From positions 433,233-497,232 of the forward strand of contig CAWJAF010000007.1 in assembly GCA_963840785.1 (NCBI GenBank): a stretch of DNA of 64,000 bases, written 5' to 3'. Origin of the DNA: JALYOK01 sp963840785. Its GTDB lineage: Bacteria; Pseudomonadota; Gammaproteobacteria; Burkholderiales; JALYOK01. The notes beneath the pieces were generated by a model. It saw nothing but the letters and a program-made list of their open reading frames with translations, searched no databases and was not told the origin of the DNA. This document shows positions 45,891 through 56,832 of the stretch, in pieces (positions within the stretch are counted from its first letter, which is position 1; each line of letters starts with the position of its first letter). The position numbers and the translations under genes were made by a program.

Positions 45891-47100
45891 CGAAAAAAGT
45901 GCCTGATCCCGGCGAATTAGACCTATCGGAGATCGTTACGCGTTCTTACACCAGCCGTGAGCCATCTTGCTGATGGGCGCGAAAGGGCGCGGGCACGTGT
46001 TGGTGGTCGACGATCAGGACGACAATCGCGCGTTGATCGTGCGCTATCTTGAGTCAGGCGGGTTATCAAGTGTGCCAAGCAAGCAATGGCGAAGAAGCGC
46101 TGCAGTCCATTGCGTTTCGCCAAGCCCGACGTGATTTTGATGGACGTCATTATGCCCGGCGGCGAGCGGCTTTGAAATTTGCCGGCGCCTGAAAGCGGAT
46201 CCCGAGACACTGGATATTCCGCTAGTGTTGATTACCGGATTGCAAAGTAAGGAAGATCGCGTCGCCGGCATCGAGGCGGGTGCGGATGATTTTCTTTCCA
46301 AGCCGGTGTACGCCAGAAGAGTTGATTGCGCGAGTGCGTTCGCTGATGCGGCTTTCGGAAGCGCGACATGCGCTTGAAGAGGCGCGCCTGGCGCGGGAGA
46401 TCGAGCAGCGGCAATGGATTCATCGCATGTTCGAGCGCTATGTTTCGCCGAAATTAGTCAAAGAAATTTTGGATCAAGGCGATCGAAAGGGAAAATCCGC
46501 TCGATCGCATGTCGCGTTTGGAAGTTGTTGCGTTGTTCGCCGACATGCGTGGATTTACCAGCATTGCGGAAAAACTCGAGCCGAGCAAAGTAGTGGAATT
46601 GCTTAATGTTTTTTTTACGTTGATTACGTCGGTCGCCTACGAGCACGAAGGTACGGTTTTTAATATGGCCGGCGATAGTTTACTAGTTGGATTCGGCGTG
46701 CCGTTGCCGCAATCCGATAGTGCGGAGCGCGCCGTGCGAGCGGCCAGTGGCATGATTAAACGCTTCCAAATCCCATGTGGCGAATTGGCACAAAGAATAC
46801 GCGATCGAAGTCGGGTTGGGCGTCGGCATTTGCCGTGGCGAGGCAATTGCGGGAAATGTCGGTTCGCCAACCTATATGAACTACACGATCATTGGCGATG
46901 CGGTCAATGTCGCGGCACGGCTCATGCAAAACGCGAAAGCCAACGAAATTCTCATTTCGGAATCGGTTTACGCAAGACTCGACACCATGGTTGAAAATTT
47001 GCGACCCGAATCGCTTCCGCCTATGACGTTCAAGGGTAAGTCCGGCCCGATGCCGGTTTATTGCATTCGTGTTGGTCGCGATGCTTACTCCGCAACCTAG
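45887..47100 (+). pseudogene. Receiver - adenylate/guanylate cyclase protein, frameshifted
   Basis: A response regulator with class III cyclase output. The receiver has VLVVDDQDDNRALIVRYLE, the phospho-Asp in VILMDVIMP, and the Lys in FLSKPV. The cyclase has metal Asp residues in ALFADMRGFTSIAEK and NMAGDSLLVGFG and the transition-state residues in YTIIGDAVNVAARLMQ, so the enzyme should be active if the gene is intact. Single extra bases near 46057, 46118, 46164, 46309 and 46770, plus one near 45970 and one near 46485, break the frame. Starts at GTG 45887. Confidence 0.75.
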
Positions 47101-47111
47101 AAAAAATTCGC

Positions 47112-48443
47112 ATGAGTAAAAGTGAGCCTATCGCACCACCATCAATCCTGATTATTGACGATTCGCAGGATATGCGTCTTTTGGTCCGGCACTACATCAT
47201 GGTGGAGTGGCCGGGCGCGAAAATCGAAGAATGGGATCCCGTCACGCGCGGAAAACCAAAGGAAGATTTTTCCTGGCGTGCCTACGATGCCGTTTTGCTC
47301 GATTACATGCTGGGAACGGAAGACGGCTTGGTGTGGCTGAAGGAATTTCGCCGTCAAGCGGATTGCCCGCCGATCATTTTTATGACGGGTCAAGGCAGCG
47401 AAGAGGTCGCAGTGAAGGCGCTAAAAGCGGGCGCTCACGATTATTTACGCAAGCATGATTTATCTCAAGGCCGGCTGGTTGGATCGTTGCGAGATGCAAT
47501 CGCCGAGAACGAGATTCGGCCACCACCGCTTGGCGTTCGATTTGCCGGATTTGCCGATGTCCGAGGACGTCGCCAAGGTGCAAAATCAACCGCAGTCGAT
47601 TCGCGATGCGATGATGGCGGAGGATCGACGGGCAGGGCACTCACCGCGCCTGGAAATTTCTGGATATTCCGTTCAGCGCAAAATCGGTGCTGGCGGTATG
47701 TCTTCTGTCTATCTTGCGGAACGCCAATCGGACGGCATGCTTACGGTGCTGAAATTATTCAATGCGGATTTGTCGCGCGAGAATGAATTTTTGCGCCGCT
47801 TCATTCGCGAGTACGGAATTCTATCGAAGATATCGAGTCCAAATATCGTGAAAATTTTTGATCAGGGTTACTCCGATCAACATGTTTACATCGCGATGGA
47901 ATATTTTGCCGGTGGGGATCTCAAGGCGCGCATTGATCGTGGTATGGCCCCCGATGAGGCGGTTGCATTGACGTTGCGCAAATGGCCAAGGGTTTGCAAG
48001 CAATTCATGCGGCCGAAGTCATTCATCGCGATTTAAAGCCGCAAAACATTATGTTTCGCGATGATGGATCCCTCGGTATTTTGGATTTCGGCATCGCTAA
48101 GATTGCTTCAGAAGAAACGCAACTGACCGAGCATGGCCAAGTATTCGGCACACCTTACTATATGAGTCCCGAACAGGGCACGGGCAAGATCTTGGACGCG
48201 CGCAGCGATTTATATAGCCTTGGTGTGATTTTTTATGAAATGCTAACGAGCCGACGCATGTATAACGCAGAAAACGCTGTCGCTCTCGTTTACAAACATC
48301 TAAACGATCCCATTCCGTTGTTGCCTGCGAATCTTGCCCGCTATCAGGTCTTACTGGATCGTGCCGTTGCCAAATCGCCGGAAGACCGCTTCAATTCGGC
48401 AACAAGCTTGATTGCGTACATCGAGAAAACATTTAAAAGCTAA
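47112..48443 (+). CDS. Receiver - serine/threonine protein kinase, frameshifted
   Basis: A receiver domain (ILIIDDSQDMRLLVRHY; phospho-Asp in VLLDYMLGTEDGL) followed by a eukaryotic-type protein kinase: glycine loop KIGAGGMSSVYLAE, catalytic loop IHRDLKPQNIMF, DFGIAK, and GTPYYMSPEQ before DARSDLYSLGV. It has no visible sensor domain and ends with the kinase. Two frame breaks, near 47510 and 47985, divide it into three pieces. It is the last gene of the signalling operon, so phosphorelay input would control a Ser/Thr kinase. Confidence 0.8.
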
Positions 48444-48514
48444 GTTGCTTCGAAGTTTGTGCCGGTTGCACAGTGATTTCAATCGAGACGATGGACGTAT
48501 AATGCGCCCTCGCC

Positions 48515-51500
48515 ATGAATACCCCAGATTTTCGCTTTCGTGCCTCGTCCCACCATCCACAGACTTGCCGCCGCTTGCAGGTTCGGCTGATGCGTTAGCG
48601 CTTGCGCAGCCTTGCCGCGCAGCGTCGGCCGCTGGTGGTCATTACCGAAAGTGCTTGGCAGGCGCAGCGTTTGCGTGCCGAATTAAGTTGGTTTGCGCCC
48701 GGCAAAATCAGTCCATCTGCTGCCCGATTGGGAAACGTTACCCTATGATCAAATTTCGCCGCATCAGGATTTGGTTTCTGAGCGGCTTGCGACGCTATAT
48801 CAATTTTCTCGCAATGCCTGCGATATCGCGTTCGTACCGATTACCACGGCTTTGTATCGATTGCCGCCGCAAGCCTTTCTGGCGGCCCATACATTTTTTT
48901 TGCGCCAAGGCGAGAGATTGGATTTGCCGGCGCTACGCGCGCAATTGACCGTCGCGGGGTATGCCAATGTAAGCCAAGTTTTGCGTCCCGGCGAATATGC
49001 CATGCGTGGCGGCTTGATCGATCTGTTCCCAATGGGCAGCGCGGTACCTTACCGCGTCGATTTACTCGATTCGGAAATCGAAACGATCCGCACCTTCGAT
49101 GTCGACACGCAACGCAGCATTTATCCGGTCAAGGAAATTCGCTTGTTGCCGGCGCGCGAGTTTCCTTTCGATGAAGCAGGACGAAGCACATTTCGCCAGA
49201 ATTTCCGCGAGAAATTCGAAGGGGATCCGTCGAAAAGCGCGCTGTATAAGGATGTCAGCAACGGTATCGCGCCCAGCCGGCATCGAATATTATTTGCCGC
49301 TATTTTTTGAAAGTACTGCAACGCTGTTCGAATATTTGCCAGCTGATGCCACTGTGTGTTTCATCACGATGTAGCCAATGCAATCGATCAATTTTGGCGC
49401 GACGTGAAATCGCGTCACGAATTGCTCGGCGGCGATCGGACGCGGCCGATCATAAAACCCGCGGATTTATTCTTGCGCGCCGAAGATTTTTTCGTTGGGC
49501 TCAAACCGTTCGCACGCATTGATCTTCCCGCGTTGAGTGCAAGATCGACGCATACGTTTGACGATAATAAGCGGCTGGCAGACATTCGTCATTGCCCGCG
49601 CTCGATGTGGATCGACGCGCAAATAATCCGATCGAAAAATTAGCCACATTTGTCGAGCAGTTTCCTGGGCGCGTTATTATCGTCGCGGAAAGTCTGGGTC
49701 GACGTGAGACACTGCTCGAGCTGTTTGGCCGCAAGGACCTAAAGCCGATAACCTGCGACGACTACGCCGCATTTGTTGCGAGTGATGAGCGTTTGATGCT
49801 CAGCGTCGCGCCGCTCACGACAGGATTCATCTTGACCGCAGCCGCTTTGGGCGGTCGTCACTGAAAACGAGCTTTACGCGACGCAAGTCAAACAGATCGC
49901 GCCGCCGCGACACGCGCAAACTGACTTCCGAAGGGAATGTTGCGCGATTTATCGGAGGTCCGCGTTGGCGATCCGGTGGTTCACGCACAACATGGCATCG
50001 GCCGATATTTTGGTTTGGTCAACTTAGATTTCGGCGAGGGCGAAACCGAATTTTTGCATCTGGAGTATGGCGGCAGCGACAAACTTTATATTCCGGTCGC
50101 GCAGTTGCATCAAATCAGCCGATACAGCGGCGCGAGTCCCGATGCCGCGCCGTTGCATCGGCTCGGTAGCGGCCAATGGGAAAAAGCGAAACGAAAAGCC
50201 GCCGAACAGGTGCGCGATACGGCCGCGGAACTGCTCAATCTGTATGCCCAGCGCGCGGCGCGCCAGGGATTCGCGTTCGAATTTCATCCGACGGACTACG
50301 AAAATTTTGTCGCCGGATTTCAGTTCGAAGAAACACCCGACCAGGCTTCAGCAATTTCCGCCGTGATCGAAGATATGAAATCGGGCAAGCCGATGGATCG
50401 CTTGGTCTGTGGCGATGTTGGTTTCGGAAAAACTGAAGTTGCGATGCGCGCCGCGTTCATGGCCGTATCCGGCGGAAAACAAGTCGCGATTCTGGTGCCG
50501 ACGACGTTGCTGGCCGAGCAACACTTCGAAAATTTCTCTGATCGCTTTGCCGAATGGCCGGTGAAAATTGCCGAAATTTCCCGTTTTCGTTCAGCGAAGG
50601 AACAGGCTGCGGCGCTCGCTGGAATGGCGGACGGCACGATTGACATCGTGATCGGTACTCATCGCCTGATTCAAAAAGACATGAAATTTAAGCGCCTTGG
50701 CTTGACGATTATCGACGAGGAACATCGATTTGGCGTGCGGCAGAAAGAGCAATTGAAATCATTGCGCGCAGAAGTCGACGTTCTGACGCTTACTGCGACG
50801 CCGATTCCGCGGACGCTAGCGATGTCGATGGAAGGCTTGCGAGATTTTTCTGTCATCGCGACCGCGCCGCAAAAACGCCTCTCTATTAAGACATTTGTTT
50901 ATCCATACAGCGTCGGCATTATTCGTGAAGCGATTCTGCGGGAATTGAAGCGCGGTGGGCAGGTTTATTTTTTGCACAACGATGTTGACACCATTCAATT
51001 GGCCTACGAGAAACTCGCCGGCTTGCTTCCCGAAGCGCGAATTGCGATTGCGCACGGCCAGTTGCGCGAACGCGAACTTGAGCATGTGATGCGTGATTTT
51101 TATCAGCAGCATTTCAATGTGTTGCTGTGTTCGACTATTATCGAGACCGGCATCGATGTGCCGACGGCGAATACCATTATTATCGAGCGCGCCGATAAAT
51201 TCGGTTTGGCGCAACTGCATCAGTTACGCGGCCGGGTCGGGCGTTCCCATCATCAGGCCTATGCTTACTTGCTAACGCCGCCGGAGGAATCTCTGACTGC
51301 ACAAGCTAAAAAGCGGCTCGAAGCGATCCAGATGATGGAAGACCTGGGTTCGGGATTTTTCTTGGCGATGCACGATTTGGAAATTCGTGGCGCCGGCGAA
51401 ATTCTCGGTGATTCGCAAAGCGGCGAAATGCAGGAAATCGGCTTTAATTTGTATGTTGAGATGCTCGACTCCGCCGTGCGTGCGCTTAAGCAAGGCAAAG

Positions 51501-51958
51501 TCTGGGACGTTGGTGCGCCGCTGGATTTCACCACGGAGATTAATCTGCATGTACCCGCATTGTTGCCGAATGACTATTGCGGCGACGTCCACGAACGATT
51601 GGTTTTATACAAGCGCCTGGCCAGTTGTCAAACTTTAGACGAGCTTAGCGAACTGCAGGAAGAAATGATCGATCGTTTTGGTCTGCCGACCACGCCGGTC
51701 AAGGCTTTGATCGAAAGTCATCGGCTTCGGATATTGGCGAAAGTAGTGGGTGTGGCGAAGATCGATGCCAGCCTTGAGGCGATTCAAATCCAATTCATAC
51801 CGAATCCGCCGATCGATGCGGCACGCGTTATTCAACTTATCCAAAAAAATCGACAATACAAATTGGCCGGGCCGGACAAACTGAAAGTAATGGAGGCGAT
51901 TCCCGATCTGGAAAAACGAGTTGGGCGTGTCCGCGCATTGTTGGGTGAGTTTCAATGA
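48515..51958 (+). CDS. mfd: Transcription-repair coupling factor Mfd, N-terminal part frameshifted
   Basis: Mfd removes stalled RNA polymerase at lesions and recruits UvrA. The span gives about 1148 residues, the normal length. The uninterrupted 49937-51958 part has the polymerase-interacting domain (DPVVHAQHGIGRYFG), the helicase (GDVGFGKTEVAMRA; DEEHRFGVRQKE; TATPIPRTLAMSM; HQLRGRVGRS) and the C-terminal regulatory domain. The N-terminal UvrB-like part is split among frames near 48590, 48615, 48690, 49275, 49355, 49580, 49845 and 49925, but the pieces are all recognisable and in order. The stop overlaps the serB start by four bases. Confidence 0.9.
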
Positions 51959-52859
51959 ACGTTAATTCTGGCGTCGTCAGTACGGATGCCGAACCCTATT
52001 TGGTGTTACAAGGCGATGTCGTCGCGCAAAGCGCTGTTGAAGCAGTTGCCAAACTAACCAATGCCAAACGTATCAATTGCTTGGGGCCGAACCTATTTAA
52101 ACTGCACAACGCTAAGCCCCACGCCGATCTCCAGGCGTTGTGCAAGGATTTAAGGGTAGATTTTGCCTTCGTTCCGCCCTCGCTGAAGTTATCTGATTTC
52201 AAGCTGGTCGCGATGGATATGGACTCCACGTTGATCAACATCGAAACATTGGATGAAGTCGCCGACTACGTTGGACTAAAACAAGAGATCGCCGCCATTA
52301 CCGAGCAATCGATGAACGGCGCGGTTGAATTTTACTGAGAGTTTAGTGCAACGTGTTTCGTTGCTGAAAGGATTGAATGCGCGGCGCCCTCCAGCGTGTT
52401 TACGAAGATCGCGTCGAACTGAATCCAGGCGCGGAAAAATTGATTGCGACACTCAAGGTCCATGGAATTAAGACAATGCTGGTCTCCGGCGGATTTACGT
52501 TTTTTACCGAGCGCCTAAAACAGCGCCTTGGTTTGGATTTTGCGTTTGCCAACGAACTGGAAATTGTCGACGGCAAATTTACCGGCGCGATGATTGGCGC
52601 GGTGCTTGACCCTGCGGCAAAGGCAGCGAAAATTCGCGAAGTGAGCGAAGTTTTGGGTATCGTTGATCCCGTTCGGGTGATCGCAATCGGCGATGGTGCC
52701 AATGATCGGGCGATGTTTGATGCGGTTGGCATGGCCATTGGCTATCGTGCGAAAGCAATACTGCGGCCGCATGCGAGCTATTGTCTCGATTTTGTCGGTT
52801 TAGATGGCGTCGCGAATTTGTTTTCTTATGTCGGCGAAGGCGAGTATGCTAATCGTTAG
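51955..52859 (+). CDS. serB: Phosphoserine phosphatase, two frameshifts
   Basis: SerB makes serine from phosphoserine. It has the HAD nucleophile motif MDMDSTLINIETLDE, the Thr/Ser motif VSGGFTFFTERL and the metal site GDGANDRAMFDAVG. Extra bases near 52333 and 52383 split the frame: the piece between reads ESLVQRVSLLKGLNAR, exactly what the family requires. The gene starts inside the mfd stop (ATGA-type overlap), so the two may be translationally coupled. Confidence 0.88.
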
Positions 52860-52929
52860 TCTTATCGGGCTCTGTTACAATACTATAGATTAATCAAATG
52901 CATAGAAAAAAAGCAAAAGGAGAGAACAT

Positions 52930-53727
52930 ATGGGTGGTTTGAAAATTCGGATCATTATTGCCTTGGTTATCGCCGCCTTTTCGGTGATTTCGTATTTCAG
53001 TTCGACCAGCCACAACCCCATCACGGGCGAAAAGCAACACATCAGCATGAGCGAAGACGAAGAAATCGCGATGGGTTTGCAATCAGCCCCGGAAATGGCG
53101 AATCAATTCGGTGGCCTGTCGCGCAATGCCGATGCGACTGCATTGGTCACGCAAATCGGTAACGAAGTCGTGCAACAATCGATAGCCAAAACTTCAAAGT
53201 ATCAGTTCAACTTCCATCTGCTTGCAGATCAGCAGACCGTGAACGCCTTCGCTTTGCCCGGCGGACAGATTTTTATTACCGAGGCGTTACTTGGGCGGCT
53301 GAAAACAAAGGGGCAATTGGCCGGGGTATTGGGACACGAAGTCGGCCATGTGCTGGCACGCCATTCCGCCGAACATATGGCTAAGCAAAAACTCACGTCG
53401 GGCCTGACGACAGCGGCGGTGATCGGTGTCGATCCCACCGGCGGCGGCGCGCAAATGGCGCAGATGGTCGCGGGTTTGATTAACATGAAGTACGGCCGTG
53501 CCGATGAATTGGAGTCGGACAAACTTGGCTTGCGGCTCATGGCCGAAGCGGGCTACGACCCGCGCTCGCTCACCGGCGTGATGGAAATTTTGGCCCAGGC
53601 TTCCGGTGGCAGTCGCCAACCGGAGTTTTCGAGTAGTCATCCTAGCCCCGAGAACCGCATTCAGAAAATTCAAGACGAATTCGGCGCGTTGTTTCCTAAT
53701 GGCGTTCCGGCGGGGCTCAAACCTTGA
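52930..53727 (+). CDS. M48 family metalloprotease
   Basis: A 265-residue protein with an N-terminal membrane segment (IIIALVIAAFSVISYF) and a zinc-metalloprotease domain with HEVGHVLARH (HExxH) and a downstream acidic ligand in DELESDKLGL. Such proteins may degrade misfolded envelope proteins, as BepA or LoiP do. AAGGAGAG at 52917-52924 precedes ATG 52930. It overlaps the next gene by one base (TGATG). Confidence 0.92.
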   Translation: MGGLKIRIIIALVIAAFSVISYFSSTSHNPITGEKQHISMSEDEEIAMGLQSAPEMANQFGGLSRNADATALVTQIGNEVVQQSIAKTSKYQFNFHLLADQQTVNAFALPGGQIFITEALLGRLKTKGQLAGVLGHEVGHVLARHSAEHMAKQKLTSGLTTAAVIGVDPTGGGAQMAQMVAGLINMKYGRADELESDKLGLRLMAEAGYDPRSLTGVMEILAQASGGSRQPEFSSSHPSPENRIQKIQDEFGALFPNGVPAGLKP

Positions 53728-54096
53728 TGCGAAAAGCATATTCCATCGCTGCGTTAATTTTCGCTTCCGGATTATCCGCTGCAGCCTATGCCGCGGATAA
53801 GAGCGTCGAGCCGCCCCCTCAAGTTCAAGAGCTAGAATCCATTACCGTGGAAGGCGTGCGCCCGGAAGAGGATCAACCAAAAAAAATCGATCCGGAAAAA
53901 CGCTTGAAAGAAGAGCTGGAAAAAGACAAGCGAGGCGATTGAAGAAATCAAGAATTCCAACGGCAAGGGCCGCGTGAAAGTCAAAGGCCCGCTCGTCACC
54001 TATTGCTTGGATTACGACAATAACAATCCGTTAACGAAAAATAGTGTCGGCGTGAATTTAATTGTGCCGGTGTATTGCGGGCCGGGTGTACGCTGA
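53727..54096 (+). CDS. Exported hypothetical protein, frameshifted
   Basis: A small secreted protein beginning MRKAYSIAALIFASGLSAAAYAADK. After a highly charged stretch (DPEKRLKEELEKDKR), the frame stops at 53942; the +1 frame continues AIEEIKNSNGKGRVKVKG and LVTYCLDYDNNNPL to a TGA at 54096, giving about 122 residues. Two cysteines in the C-terminal part (YCLD, YCGPG) could form a disulfide. Function unknown. It follows the M48 gene with a one-base overlap. Confidence 0.6.
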
Positions 54097-54223
54097 TAAG
54101 TCGCGAATCGATTGCGCAAAATCATTCGAATGAAACATGCTGGAGAGGCGCATGAATAGTGGCTCTCCAGGCATGTTTAACAAGAAAATTAGATTAGGTT
54201 GGTGACGCGTCACTCAACAAAAT

Positions 54224-54736
54224 TCAAAACATCCCATTCGTATTAGCCGATTTTTTCGGCACCTTTTGCAACGCATCCCAGTGTTCGACAATTTTACCTT
54301 GATCGTCCAAACGGAAAATATCCATCGCCGCCCAATTCCCGCCGCGCCAGCCGGGAAACGTGTGTTCACTGTGTAATACGACATAATTTCCGTCGGCGAA
54401 AACGCGCTTAAACGCGACCGATTTGCCGGGAGAATCTTTCGCCATCTGCTCGAAAAAAGCGACAAACGCCTCGCGCCCATCGGCCACTTCGGGATTGTGC
54501 TGCGTGTACGTCGCGCCGCCGTATTGTTGCATCGCCAGCGCCGGCTTGGATTGATTGAACATCAGATCGTAAAACGCGAGCACGTTTGATTTGTTACGTT
54601 CGTGAGCCGGATTGCCGCTGGGAATGTTGAGTAACACTTTGGGCCCCGAAGGCGTTTCGGCGAAGCCGTTGGCCGATATAAATCCAAGCAACATCCAAAT
54701 CAAAATTTGAAAGTAACGTTTGCAATAGTTAGCCAT
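54224..54736 (-). CDS. SnoaL-like / NTF2-fold exported protein
   Basis: A 170-residue protein with an N-terminal signal peptide (CKRYFQILIWMLLGFISANGFAE) and an NTF2-like fold of the SnoaL subgroup: LAFYDLMFNQSKPALA, TYTQHNPEVADGREAFVAFF and MDIFRLDDQGKIVEHWD are typical. The start at 54736 is chosen from the signal peptide; the frame runs to 54841 within a repeat. Function unknown. It is leftward, like the integron cassettes further right. Confidence 0.8.
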   Translation of the reverse strand: MANYCKRYFQILIWMLLGFISANGFAETPSGPKVLLNIPSGNPAHERNKSNVLAFYDLMFNQSKPALAMQQYGGATYTQHNPEVADGREAFVAFFEQMAKDSPGKSVAFKRVFADGNYVVLHSEHTFPGWRGGNWAAMDIFRLDDQGKIVEHWDALQKVPKKSANTNGMF

Positions 54737-54800
54737 ATCTGCGCTATTCCTAGTGGTGAGCGAGTGGGCAAAGTGTAACCGTAACAGCCTTTTTACGCTC

Positions 54801-54882
54801 TGATGCCTGAAGAGGCGCGTCGATATTGCCGCTTGAGGCATGCCATGCCCGGCGGCAATCGTGATGCGGCGCCTGGCACGGC
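54801..54882. repeat. Dispersed palindromic repeat, copy 1
   Basis: About 80 bases starting GATGCCTGAAGAGGCGCG and ending in CCTGGCACGG. It can fold, with ATTGCCGC and GCGGCAAT as arms. A diverged copy with the same start (GATGCCTGAAGA) and the same ending pattern (CCTGGCAAGG) is at 56833-56912. Each copy lies just after the stop of a leftward gene. Confidence 0.6.
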
Positions 54883-54886
54883 GTAC

Positions 54887-55294
54887 TTAAATAATGCTCA
54901 AAACATGCCGAGCGAAATTATCAAGGATTGCTTGCCAACCATCGCGCTGTTGTTCGATCGAGTGTGTCGACTCTGCATCGAAAGTTTCGCGGACAATGAT
55001 GTCGCCGTCGCCGGAAACAAACTCAACCAGCAATGTCCGATCGCCGAACGAGCACTCGATCAACTGATGCTCGACAATCTTTGTGTACGTGCCAGCGAAA
55101 TCGAAGCCCATACTGCCATCCTTGGCTTCCATCCGCGAGGAGAATACGCCGCCTTCCCGCAGATCTACCGATGCCTTGGTTGTATGCCAATCATCGGAAG
55201 CGGCATTCCACTGAACGATGTCTTCGGGCGTCGTCCACGCGCGCCAGACTTTTTCAATGGGGGAATTGATTGTTGTTTCGACGGTGATTTTCAT
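54887..55294 (-). CDS. SRPBCC (AHSA1-like) domain protein
   Basis: A 135-residue protein with the START-like helix-grip fold typical of the activator-of-Hsp90-ATPase homologues: INSPIEKVWRAWTTPEDIVQWN, DLREGGVFSSRMEAKDG, and the C-terminal GWQAILDNFARHV. It probably binds a hydrophobic ligand; the role is unknown. Its stop abuts repeat copy 1. Confidence 0.88.
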   Translation of the reverse strand: MKITVETTINSPIEKVWRAWTTPEDIVQWNAASDDWHTTKASVDLREGGVFSSRMEAKDGSMGFDFAGTYTKIVEHQLIECSFGDRTLLVEFVSGDGDIIVRETFDAESTHSIEQQRDGWQAILDNFARHVLSII

Positions 55295-55361
55295 CTGGCG
55301 TCTCCTGTGGTGGTGATCGGCGACGGCAATTCATTGCGCCGCCCAGTTTCGAATGGTGACG

Positions 55362-55760
55362 CTAAGCCGGGTATCGCTCAATCTCGGGAAGTTCGTGAAT
55401 GTGCTTCACCCATTTGAGCCGTTCGGCCGTTTGAACTTGCTTGGTGGGTGCGAGTGCGTCGGGATCATCAAGGGTCGAGGATTGTATGTCAACGATTCCG
55501 GGCAGAATCGGCTCGTTTCGGTAGAACAACCCGGTTCCACAGTCCGCGCAAAAGCTGCGCATGGCGGTACCCGACGAGTTAATCGTCTTAGGTGTTCCTT
55601 TCGTCACGGTAAATGCCGTTTCGTGGAACATTGCCCACGACACCATCGGCGCACCCGCGCTTCGCCTGCAATCGCTGCAATGGCAGATGGAAACGCCGAT
55701 TGGGTTGCCGGTGAGCTGATAACGAACTTGGCCACAAAAACATCCGCCGATGATTGTCAT
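55362..55760 (-). CDS. GFA family (glutathione-dependent formaldehyde-activating-like) protein
   Basis: A 132-residue zinc-binding protein. The cysteine sets of the Mss4-like GFA fold are all present: GGCFCGQVRY, CHCSDCRRSAG and FCADCGTGL. Although the family is named for glutathione S-hydroxymethyl formation, most members have no proven activity. Leftward, between an SRPBCC gene and a VOC gene. Confidence 0.9.
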   Translation of the reverse strand: MTIIGGCFCGQVRYQLTGNPIGVSICHCSDCRRSAGAPMVSWAMFHETAFTVTKGTPKTINSSGTAMRSFCADCGTGLFYRNEPILPGIVDIQSSTLDDPDALAPTKQVQTAERLKWVKHIHELPEIERYPA

Positions 55761-55871
55761 GAAAAACTCCTTAACGATTTAACTGGCACACTTGGCAAAC
55801 CAAGCGTAAATGAAAATTCTCCCAAACGCATCGAGTTTGAACAAGTTAGTTAACGCAGTTTTACGTGACCC

Positions 55872-55943
55872 CTAATTGGTAATCTCCGGTTCGACAAGCC
55901 TGGTCAAATTTTGCAGCGATTCCTGCCAACCGAGGTAAAAGCA
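55872..55943 (-). pseudogene. C-terminal fragment of an SRPBCC protein
   Basis: Twenty-three codons and a stop on the minus strand read CFYLGWQESLQNL...VEPEITN, which resembles the C-terminal helix of AHSA1-type SRPBCC proteins (GWQESLENLA). No upstream part of such a gene is visible in the same frame. This looks like a gene tail left behind by a deletion or recombination. Confidence 0.5.
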
Positions 55944-56133
55944 AGACCCACTGACAAAGGAATGTGGCAATGGCCAAAGCAAAGAACGCGCTGGCGATAG
56001 CTCTGTCTATGCTTATTGTTTTGTATTGTCTACCCGAATCGATTCGCTGGCGCCCAACTCAAAGCAAGGGTAATCGCTGTGCCGACCCATTCGCTTGATG
56101 AGGTTCGGCGAATCGTAAATTTGAAAATATCGC

Positions 56134-56535
56134 TCACTGATTCGCTGCGGGTCGATGCAGCGCGCAGAGCTTGTTGCCGTCAGGATCCCGCACATAGGCT
56201 AGGTAAAGCGCGCCGAGGCTGCCTTCACGCAACCCCGGGGCCTCTTCGATTGGCGTTCCGCCGTTCGCAATTGCCGTTTCGTGAAATTGACGCGCCTGTT
56301 CAGGAGAACTGCACTTAAAGCCGATCGTGCCGCCGTTGGCGAACGTCGCCGTTTCGCCGTTGATAGGTTCGCTGACGCAAAAGGTTCCGCCATCGTGTCG
56401 GTAGAATAGCCGCACGTGTCCCGTCTTGTTGATGTGTCGCATCGGCTCGCCAGCGCCCAGAACGCCAAGCACAGCGTCGTAGAACCACTTCGACCGCTCG
56501 ATGTCGTTTGACCCAACCATCACGTGACTGAACAT
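56134..56535 (-). CDS. VOC family (glyoxalase/bleomycin-resistance fold) protein
   Basis: A 133-residue protein with the paired βαβββ modules of the vicinal-oxygen-chelate fold: MFSHVMVGSNDIERSKWFYDAVLG at the N terminus and LAYVRDPDGNKLCALHRP at the C terminus, where metal ligands normally sit. Members include lactoylglutathione lyases and resistance proteins; no specific activity can be assigned. VOC genes are common integron cassette cargo. Confidence 0.9.
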   Translation of the reverse strand: MFSHVMVGSNDIERSKWFYDAVLGVLGAGEPMRHINKTGHVRLFYRHDGGTFCVSEPINGETATFANGGTIGFKCSSPEQARQFHETAIANGGTPIEEAPGLREGSLGALYLAYVRDPDGNKLCALHRPAANQ

Positions 56536-56832
56536 TTTGAATCTCCTTAAGTTTTTATTAAGTTATTGATCTGTTTCTGGTAAACCGCCGGGTGCATTAT
56601 GTGTGGATTGATTTAGCGAAGCGTCACCCAACTAGCAATTCACCGCGACATCAAGTCTGGATGTTGGGGTTCGTGCCTCACCCTAACCTACCGCGCCGCG
56701 ACTAATCCGAATATTACTCAAAGAATAATTATAGGTAAGACGGTTTTGAAAACTACGCATGATTGGCGTCACTCCGTCGCGTTAAATCAGCCCACTATCG
56801 GAGATTATTTGTTATCGGGATCATACCAATCG
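56536..56832. other. Intergenic region with no gene seen
   Basis: About 300 bases between the VOC start and repeat copy 2. It is AT-rich near 56560-56580 and again near 56700-56740. I see no coding frame with support and no attC site. Confidence 0.4.
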
